From: Geodermatophilus sabuli
Lineage (GTDB): Bacteria; Actinomycetota; Actinomycetes; Mycobacteriales; Geodermatophilaceae
Assembly: GCF_900215145.1 (NCBI RefSeq)
Contig: NZ_OBDO01000002.1
Location: forward strand, 248,001-312,000
DNA: 64,000 nt
Reading direction: 5' to 3'
Program-made: the position numbers and the translations under genes
Notes under the pieces: generated by a model
The model's input: only the letters and a program-made list of their open reading frames with translations
What the model was told of the DNA's origin: nothing
The model's database searches: none
In this document: positions 59,198 through 64,000 of the stretch, in pieces
How the letters are laid out: each line of letters opens with the position of its first letter
Position numbering within the stretch: position 1 is the stretch's first letter

Positions 59198-60468
59198 CTC
59201 TCCAGGGCCGCCTGGAACGCGGCGAACTTGGCCTGCGTCTCGGCGAGCTCCGCGGCCGGGTCGGAGCCGGCGACGATCCCGCAGCCGGCGAACAGCCGGG
59301 CGGTCGCCGGGTCGTCGTCGGACAACTGGGCGCAGCGCAGCGCCAGGCCGAACTCGCCGTCACCGCGGGCGTCGAGCCAGCCCACCGGCCCGGCGTAGCG
59401 GCCGCGGTCCATCCCCTCCAGCTCCCCGATGAGGGTGGCGGCCTCCGCCGTCGGGGTCCCGCAGACCGCAGCGGTGGGGTGCACCGCGCCGACCAGCTCC
59501 AGCAGCCCGACCCGGCCGTGGGCTCCGCCCCGGGCCTGGACGCCGGTGACGTCGGTGGCCAGGTGCCGGACGTTGGCCAGCGTCAGCAGCGCCGGCTCCT
59601 CCGGCACGGTGAGGCCGCTGCAGTAGGGCTCGAGGGCCCGCACCAGCGAGTCGACGGCGAGCGCGTGCTCGCCGCGGTCCTTCGCCGAGCCGAGCAGGGC
59701 CGCGGCCAGCCGGTCGTCGTCCGCGCCGGCTCCGCGTGGCGCGGTGCCGGCCAGCACGCGGGAGGAGAGGGTGCGTCCGGTGCGGCGCAGCAGCAGCTCC
59801 GGCGTCGCACCGAGCAGGCCGTCGACGGCGAAGGTCCAGCAGTCGGGGAAGCGCGCGGCCAGCCGGACCAGGAGGGACCGGGGGTCGAGCGGGGCGTCCG
59901 CGGTGACCAGCAGGTCGCGGGCGAGCACCACCTTCTCCAGGTCGCCCGCGGTGATGCGCGCGACGGCCGCCGCGACCGTCGCGCACCACGACGCCGGGTC
60001 CAGCGCGCCGTCGGCGTAGCGCAGCCGGCCCAGCGGGGCGGGCAGCGCCGCCGGCGCCGAGGTCAGCACGTCGACGGGGTCGCCGCCGCCGGCGGTGGTC
60101 AGCCACGCGACGCCGTCCCGCCGGCCGACGACCACCTCGGGGACGACGAACACCGACGTCCCGGCGGCCGGGTCGAAGGCGATGCTGGCGAAGGCCACGG
60201 GCCCGGAGCCCGGCACACCGATCGGGTCGTCGACGTCGAGGCCGGCGTTGAACTCCTCCCACCAGGCGGCCGCCTCCGCGAGGGCGGTGGGACCGGAGAC
60301 CTCCAACCGCGCGGCCTCGCCCCAGCCGACCAGCCCCTCGCCGCGGCGGACCCACGACAGGGCAGCGGCCGCGGGTAGCAGGTCGAGCAGGGCGGGGACG
60401 TCGTCCAGCGGCGTCGTCGAGACGACAGGGGTGACCGCGTCCCGGGAGGTCACGGCAGCCGCGGTCAC
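59194..60468 (-). CDS. menF: Isochorismate synthase
   Basis: Converts chorismate to isochorismate, the entry to menaquinone. 424 residues; chorismate-binding fold in the C-terminal 260. [37 protein letters not shown] and a final [12 protein letters not shown] are the family signatures. It could equally serve a siderophore, but the menaquinone neighbourhood and divergence from menG favour MenF. GTG 60468 follows TAGTCT by 6 nt. Confidence 0.92.
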   Translation of the reverse strand: MTAAAVTSRDAVTPVVSTTPLDDVPALLDLLPAAAALSWVRRGEGLVGWGEAARLEVSGPTALAEAAAWWEEFNAGLDVDDPIGVPGSGPVAFASIAFDPAAGTSVFVVPEVVVGRRDGVAWLTTAGGGDPVDVLTSAPAALPAPLGRLRYADGALDPASWCATVAAAVARITAGDLEKVVLARDLLVTADAPLDPRSLLVRLAARFPDCWTFAVDGLLGATPELLLRRTGRTLSSRVLAGTAPRGAGADDDRLAAALLGSAKDRGEHALAVDSLVRALEPYCSGLTVPEEPALLTLANVRHLATDVTGVQARGGAHGRVGLLELVGAVHPTAAVCGTPTAEAATLIGELEGMDRGRYAGPVGWLDARGDGEFGLALRCAQLSDDDPATARLFAGCGIVAGSDPAAELAETQAKFAAFQAALES

Positions 60469-60474
60469 GGACCA

Positions 60475-60496
60475 AGACTAGGCAGCCCGGTAGCGT
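60475..60496. promoter_or_regulatory. Divergent -10 boxes (menF / menG)
   Basis: TAGTCT on the minus strand (60480-60475), 6 nt from the menF GTG. TAGCGT on the plus strand (60491-60496), 7 nt from the menG GTG. The starts are only 35 bp apart. Confidence 0.5.
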
Positions 60497-60503
60497 CGGT
60501 GCC

Positions 60504-61229
60504 GTGGGAGACCGGCGAGAGGACGCACACACCGCCGGGTTGCGCGCCGGCCTCGACAAGCAGCCGGCCGACGTCGCCGCCATGTTCGACCGGGTCGCTC
60601 GACGCTACGACGTCACGAACACCGTCCTGTCCGGGGGCCTGGACGCCTCCTGGCGACGGGCCACGCGGGAGGCCCTCGGTGCCCGCCCCGGCCAGACCGT
60701 GCTCGACGTCGCCGCGGGGACGGCCGTCTCCACGGTGGAGCTGGCCGGCGGGGGCGTGCACGCCATCGCCTGCGACTTCTCCCAGGGCATGCTGCGGGCG
60801 GGGGCGTCCCGGCCGGTGCCCAAGGTGGCCGGTGACGCGATGGCCCTGCCGCTGGCCGACGAGAGCGTCGACGGCGTGGTCATCTCCTTCGGCCTGCGCA
60901 ACGTCGCCGACCCCGACGCCGCGCTGCGCGAGTTCTCCCGGGTCACCCGCCCCGGTGGCAGGCTGGTGGTCTGCGAGTTCTCCAGCCCCACCTGGTCGCC
61001 GTTCCGCACCGTCTACACCGAGTACCTGATGCGCGCGCTGCCGCGGATCGCCCGCGCCGTCAGCAGCAACCCCGACGCGTACGTGTACCTCGCCGAGTCC
61101 ATCCGGGCCTGGCCCGACCAGCCGGCGCTGGCCGCGCGGCTGCAGGCGGCCGGCTGGGCCGACGTCGCCTGGCGGGACCTCACCGGCGGCATCGTCGCGC
61201 TGCACCGCGGCCGCAAGCCCCACGCCTGA
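60504..61229 (+). CDS. menG: Demethylmenaquinone methyltransferase
   Basis: Final ring methylation of menaquinone (MenG/UbiE). 241 residues. [19 protein letters not shown] near the start and [19 protein letters not shown] are the UbiE signatures; the SAM loop is [17 protein letters not shown] 60504 was chosen by the promoter spacing over a GTG at 60499, which is out of frame. Confidence 0.95.
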   Translation: MGDRREDAHTAGLRAGLDKQPADVAAMFDRVARRYDVTNTVLSGGLDASWRRATREALGARPGQTVLDVAAGTAVSTVELAGGGVHAIACDFSQGMLRAGASRPVPKVAGDAMALPLADESVDGVVISFGLRNVADPDAALREFSRVTRPGGRLVVCEFSSPTWSPFRTVYTEYLMRALPRIARAVSSNPDAYVYLAESIRAWPDQPALAARLQAAGWADVAWRDLTGGIVALHRGRKPHA

Positions 61230-61330
61230 GGAAGGCTCTGCCGCCTCCAGAGGATTCAGCCCGCTCCTCGAGCGGATCCAGCCCCGCCCCGCCGCGAGCC
61301 TGCGAGTGGGGGGTGCAGCGGGGTCCTCTC
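61230..61330 (+). other. Intergenic repeat-like hairpin region after menG
   Basis: Small stems such as CCGCT / AGCGG (61261-61265, 61271-61275) and words shared with the regions at 52340 and 55682. Probably a terminator for menG. Confidence 0.35.
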
Positions 61331-61352
61331 CGTGCGCCTCGCGGGAGGCGGC

Positions 61353-61383
61353 TTGTCAGCAAGGTCACACCTCGGCCTAGAGT
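61353..61383 (+). promoter_or_regulatory. Possible promoter of menJ
   Basis: TTGTCA (61353-61358) and TAGAGT (61378-61383), spaced 19 bp, which is wide. Transcription would begin near 61390, at the left edge of the Rex site. Confidence 0.4.
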
Positions 61384-61394
61384 GGTGACCGACG

Positions 61395-61420
61395 GACTTT
61401 GTGAAGCAATTCACAAAGTC
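61395..61420 (+). promoter_or_regulatory. Perfect Rex operator upstream of menJ
   Basis: GACTTTGTGAA (61395-61405) and its exact complement (61410-61420) around GCAA. The core matches the Rex consensus TTGTGAA-N4-TTCACAA at every position. It lies at or just after the predicted transcript start, suited to repression by the Rex protein encoded at 39525. Confidence 0.85.
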
Positions 61421-61443
61421 ACGAGCTCCAGGGGAGGGTCGAG

Positions 61444-62703
61444 GTGGGCGACGGCGACCGGCAGGCCGACGTGGTGGTCGTCGGCGCGGGTCCCGCGGGC
61501 TCCTCGGCGGCCTGGCACCTGGCCCGCGCCGGCCGGGACGTCGTTGTGCTCGAGAAGGCCCGGTTCCCCCGGGAGAAGGTCTGCGGCGACGGCCTGACCC
61601 CGCGCGGGGTGCAGGCGCTGGCCGACATGGGCGTGGACACCGCCGGGTGGGTCCGGCACCGGGGGCTGCGCGTCACCGGCGGCGGCCGGGTCGTCGAGGT
61701 CGACTGGCCGACGCTGGACCGCTGGCCCTCCCACAGCCTCGTGCGCAACCGCCGTGACCTCGACGCCCAGCTGGCCGCGCACGCCGAGGCGGCCGGTGCG
61801 CGGGTGGTCCAGGAGGTGACCGTCACCGGCCCGCTGCTCGACGAGGCCGGCCGCGTCGCCGGCGTGCGCGCCGAGCAGGGCCTGGGCAGGGAGCCGGTGG
61901 CCTGGCGGGCGCCGCTCGTCGTCTCTGCTGAGGGGCTGTCCGGGCGGCTGGGCAAGGCCCTGGGGCTCGTCCGCCGCGAGGACCGGCCGCTCGGCGTCGC
62001 CGTCCGCCGGTACGTCCGCTCCCCGCGGACCGACGACGCCTATCTCGACATCTCCTTCGACCTCTCGGCGTCCGGGCCCAGCGCGGACTCCATGCCCGGC
62101 TACGGCTGGGCCTTCGGCATGGGCGACGGCACGAGCAACGTCGGGTACGGGCTGCTCGACCGCCGCCGCGGCACGGGGGCCGAGCCGCGCGCCGTGCTGC
62201 GCGAGTGGCTGGCGACGCTCCCGCCGGAGTGGCAGTTCGGGGAGGAGCACGCGGTGACCCCGCTGCGCGGCGCCGGCCTCCCCATGGCGCTGCACCGGCG
62301 GCCGGCCTACACCCGCGGGCTGCTGCTGACCGGGGACGCCGCCGGCACGATCAACCCGTTCAACGGCGAGGGCATCAGCTACGCGCTGGAGACCGGCGCC
62401 ATGGCCGCCGAGGCCGCGACCGAGGGCCTGGCCCGGCCGGAGGGCCCGGCCCGTGAGGGGGCGCTGCGCCGGTACCCGGCCCGGCTGCGCGAGGAGTACG
62501 GCCGCCACCACCGGCTGGGCCTGGCCTTCCTCGCGCTGCTCGACCGCCCCGAGCTGGTGCGCTTCGCCACCGCGCACGGCCTCGGGCGGCCGGCGATGGT
62601 CAACGCGGCGCTGCGGCTGATGGGCAACCTCTCCGACGGCCGGGACGGCGACCGCTTCGACCGCGTCGTCGCCGTCCTCACCCGACTCGCCCCGGCGGTC
62701 TGA
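61444..62703 (+). CDS. menJ: Menaquinone reductase MenJ (geranylgeranyl reductase family)
   Basis: FAD enzyme that saturates an isoprene unit of menaquinone in mycobacteria (Rv0561c). 419 residues. FAD motif VVVGAGPAGSSAA near the start, KVCGDGLTPRG with a conserved Cys, and LTGDAAGTINPFNGEGI for FAD binding. Reduction of other polyprenyls is possible, but the menaquinone neighbourhood supports MenJ. GTG 61444 has GGGGAGG 7 nt upstream. Probably repressed by Rex. Confidence 0.9.
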   Translation: MGDGDRQADVVVVGAGPAGSSAAWHLARAGRDVVVLEKARFPREKVCGDGLTPRGVQALADMGVDTAGWVRHRGLRVTGGGRVVEVDWPTLDRWPSHSLVRNRRDLDAQLAAHAEAAGARVVQEVTVTGPLLDEAGRVAGVRAEQGLGREPVAWRAPLVVSAEGLSGRLGKALGLVRREDRPLGVAVRRYVRSPRTDDAYLDISFDLSASGPSADSMPGYGWAFGMGDGTSNVGYGLLDRRRGTGAEPRAVLREWLATLPPEWQFGEEHAVTPLRGAGLPMALHRRPAYTRGLLLTGDAAGTINPFNGEGISYALETGAMAAEAATEGLARPEGPAREGALRRYPARLREEYGRHHRLGLAFLALLDRPELVRFATAHGLGRPAMVNAALRLMGNLSDGRDGDRFDRVVAVLTRLAPAV

Positions 62704-62772
62704 CCGATGACCGCCATCACGCCCCGCCGTCATGCCGACACGTCGTGTCCACGATCACCCCTTGCCATGACC

Positions 62773-62794
62773 GTGATCTCGATCACCGTAGGGT
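62773..62794 (+). promoter_or_regulatory. nuoA -10 box and adjoining palindrome
   Basis: TAGGGT (62789-62794) lies 7 nt before ATG 62802. The palindrome GTGATC-TC-GATCAC (62773-62786) fills the spacer in front of it, a classic operator position. ACGATCACC also occurs 30 bp upstream. Confidence 0.45.
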
Positions 62795-62801
62795 GCCGCT
62801 G

Positions 62802-63164
62802 ATGCTCTCGACCTACGTCCCGATCGTCGGGCTGTTCGCGCTGGCCGCGGCGTTCGCGCTGTTCTCGGTCACGGTCGCGCCGTTCGTCGGGCCACGCCGC
62901 CACAACCAGGCCAAGCTCGCCGCCTACGAGTGCGGCATCGAGCCGGTGGACCAGCCGCTCACCGGCGGCCGGTTCCCGGTCAAGTACTACCTCGTCGCGA
63001 TGTTGTTCATCGTCTTCGACATCGAGATCGTCTTCCTCTACCCCTGGGCCGTGGCCAACGACGCGCTCGGCGTCTTCGGGCTGGTCGAGATGGTCGTGTT
63101 CATCGGCACCGTCTTCATCGCGTACGCCTACGTCTGGCGCCGCGGCGGGCTCGACTGGGACTGA
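62802..63164 (+). CDS. nuoA: NADH-quinone oxidoreductase subunit A
   Basis: 120 residues, three membrane helices. The conserved loop KLAAYECGIEPVDQP carries the quinone-channel cysteine, and FIVFDIEIVFLYPWA is the TM2 signature. The ATG follows the leaderless -10 by 7 nt. First gene of complex I. Confidence 0.96.
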   Translation: MLSTYVPIVGLFALAAAFALFSVTVAPFVGPRRHNQAKLAAYECGIEPVDQPLTGGRFPVKYYLVAMLFIVFDIEIVFLYPWAVANDALGVFGLVEMVVFIGTVFIAYAYVWRRGGLDWD

Positions 63165-63176
63165 CAGGAGCAAGCC

Positions 63177-63857
63177 ATGGGACTCGAGGAGAAGCTGCCG
63201 AGCGGCGTCCTGCTGACCACGGTGGAGAAGCTGGTCAACTGGACCCGCAAGTCATCGCTGTGGCCGGCGACGTTCGGCCTGGCCTGCTGCGCGATCGAGA
63301 TGATGGCCACCGGCGCCGGCCGCTACGACCTGGCCCGCTTCGGTATGGAGGTCTTCCGCGCCTCACCCCGGCAGGCGGACCTCATGATCGTGGCCGGGCG
63401 GGTCAGCCAGAAGATGGCGCCGGTCCTGCGGCAGATCTACGACCAGATGCCGGAGCCGCGCTGGGTGCTGGCGATGGGCGTGTGCGCCAGCTCCGGCGGG
63501 ATGTTCAACAACTACGCGATCGTGCAGGGCGTCGACCACATCGTGCCCGTGGACATGTACCTGCCCGGGTGCCCGCCGCGGCCGGAGATGCTCACCGACG
63601 CCATCCTCAAGCTGCACTACAAGATCATGAACGAGCCGCTCGGCCCGAAGCGGGCGCGGCAGCTGGCCGAGGCCCGCGCCGACGGCACGGCACCGGACCC
63701 GCTGGTCGAGATGCCGTCGACGGTGCGCGTGGACAAGGCCGCCCGCGAGGCCTACGAGCGGGCCGCCGCCGAACGGCGCACCGGGCAGTTCGCCATCGAG
63801 CAGCGGGGCGGCAACGCCGTCCTGCTGCCGGAGCCCTCGGTCCGGAGCCCCCGATGA
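63177..63857 (+). CDS. nuoB: NADH-quinone oxidoreductase subunit B
   Basis: 226 residues. It ligates Fe-S cluster N2 with C37 and C38 (GLACCAIEM), C103 (GVCASSGG) and C132 (PGCPPRPE). The C-terminal 70 residues are a charged extension common in actinobacteria. AGGAG precedes ATG 63177. The stop overlaps the ATG of the linker ORF. Confidence 0.96.
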   Translation: MGLEEKLPSGVLLTTVEKLVNWTRKSSLWPATFGLACCAIEMMATGAGRYDLARFGMEVFRASPRQADLMIVAGRVSQKMAPVLRQIYDQMPEPRWVLAMGVCASSGGMFNNYAIVQGVDHIVPVDMYLPGCPPRPEMLTDAILKLHYKIMNEPLGPKRARQLAEARADGTAPDPLVEMPSTVRVDKAAREAYERAAAERRTGQFAIEQRGGNAVLLPEPSVRSPR

Positions 63858-63964
63858 GGGCCGCGAACACGACCGGCGAGCGAGCATCGCCGCGGGCTGG
63901 GGGCACCTCCCGCTCGCGGGGGACAGCGACCGAGGAGCGGAACGAACTCGGAGTGGAGCCATGA
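63854..63964 (+). repeat. 107-bp dispersed element forming a 36-codon linker ORF (nuoB/nuoC)
   Basis: ATG 63854 overlaps the nuoB stop (ATGA); 36 codons later the TGA (63962-63964) overlaps the nuoC ATG at 63961 (ATGA). ATGAG occurs at both ends, like a target-site duplication. Same length and 79% identical (hand count) to the copy at 49228; the peptide shares GERA, AGGTSR and EERNE. The element supplies the ribosome site GGAGTGGAG for nuoC. Confidence 0.75.
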
Positions 63965-64000
63965 GCGACGACGGCGGCGTGCCGGCCCGGCCGGGCAGCG
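63961..64000 (+). CDS. nuoC: NADH-quinone oxidoreductase subunit C, first 13 codons
   Basis: Only MSDDGGVPARPGS is visible before the window ends. The identity rests on gene order after nuoA-nuoB; nuoC is the expected next subunit. Confidence 0.65.
   Translation, partial: MSDDGGVPARPGS

Noticed and set aside
1..64000. tRNA, rRNA, insertion sequences or prophage
   Set aside because: No cloverleaf with a GTTCGA-type T loop, no transposase or integrase motif and no phage gene was seen in any gap.

Overview
The window is a dense, very GC-rich chromosomal segment from an actinobacterium. The lineage markers are mycothiol chemistry (mshA, a mycothiol-dependent isomerase-like enzyme), SenX3-RegX3, an HbhA-like protein behind an XRE regulator, a 32-residue AURKAIP1-type ribosomal protein, and developmental regulators of the BldN and RsiG types. 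Gene order follows, from memory, the Mycobacterium tuberculosis block around Rv0474-Rv0561c. The presence of BldN and RsiG homologues and the style of the intergenic repeats point to a Geodermatophilaceae-like organism (Blastococcus, Geodermatophilus or Modestobacter); the family assignment is an inference.

Layout. 1-4.2 kb: a coupled run with a D-glutamate cyclase-like protein, Fur family regulator, YgfZ, BKACE enzyme and an RsiG-type c-di-GMP-binding anti-sigma factor. 4.2-7.3 kb: asparaginase, XRE regulator plus HbhA-like protein, DUF2516, PspC. 7.3-17 kb: macro-domain protein, methyltransferases, murB, an SDR, mshA with its YbjN partner, an MFS exporter. 17-21 kb: phosphoglycerate mutase and the phosphate-signalling set phoU / senX3-regX3 around a PHO-box-like site. 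21-31 kb: regulators, methyltransferase, an MFS protein fused to a degenerate thymidylate-kinase domain, Ppx, a degenerate proline dehydrogenase and proC. 31-39 kb: small HTH protein, bS22-like protein, epimerase-like protein, acyltransferase, HAD phosphatase, BldN-like sigma factor with a membrane anti-sigma candidate, acyl-CoA synthetase, glutaredoxin-like protein. 39-52 kb: rex-hemA-hemC-hemD-hemB-hemL followed by the cytochrome c maturation set (resA-ccdA-resB-ccsB). 52-64 kb: AsnC-type regulator, menaquinone genes (menA, menE, menC, menD, menF, menG, menJ) and the start of the complex I operon (nuoA-nuoB-nuoC).

How it works together. The right-hand half builds a respiratory chain: haem, cytochrome c, menaquinone and complex I. 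The NADH/NAD sensor Rex is encoded here. I find a perfect 26-bp Rex-type operator in front of menJ and the nuo genes, and a half-perfect one inside the rex-hem promoter, so redox state probably controls haem supply and quinone/complex I genes together.

Most unusual signals: (1) two homologous 107-bp elements inserted between operon genes (ccdA/resB and nuoB/nuoC), each forming a 36-codon mini-ORF that overlaps the upstream stop and the downstream start by exactly 4 nt, so that coupling of the operon is preserved; a third mini-ORF of unrelated sequence does the same between hemC and hemD. (2) An RsiG with two perfect c-di-GMP motifs exactly 100 residues apart. (3) A widespread leaderless promoter pattern, with a TANNNT or CAGGAT box about 6-8 nt before the start codon of many genes. 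(4) An AsnC-type gene with no usual start codon in frame but a well-placed ribosome site before ATC. No tRNA, rRNA, CRISPR array, transposase or phage gene was seen.
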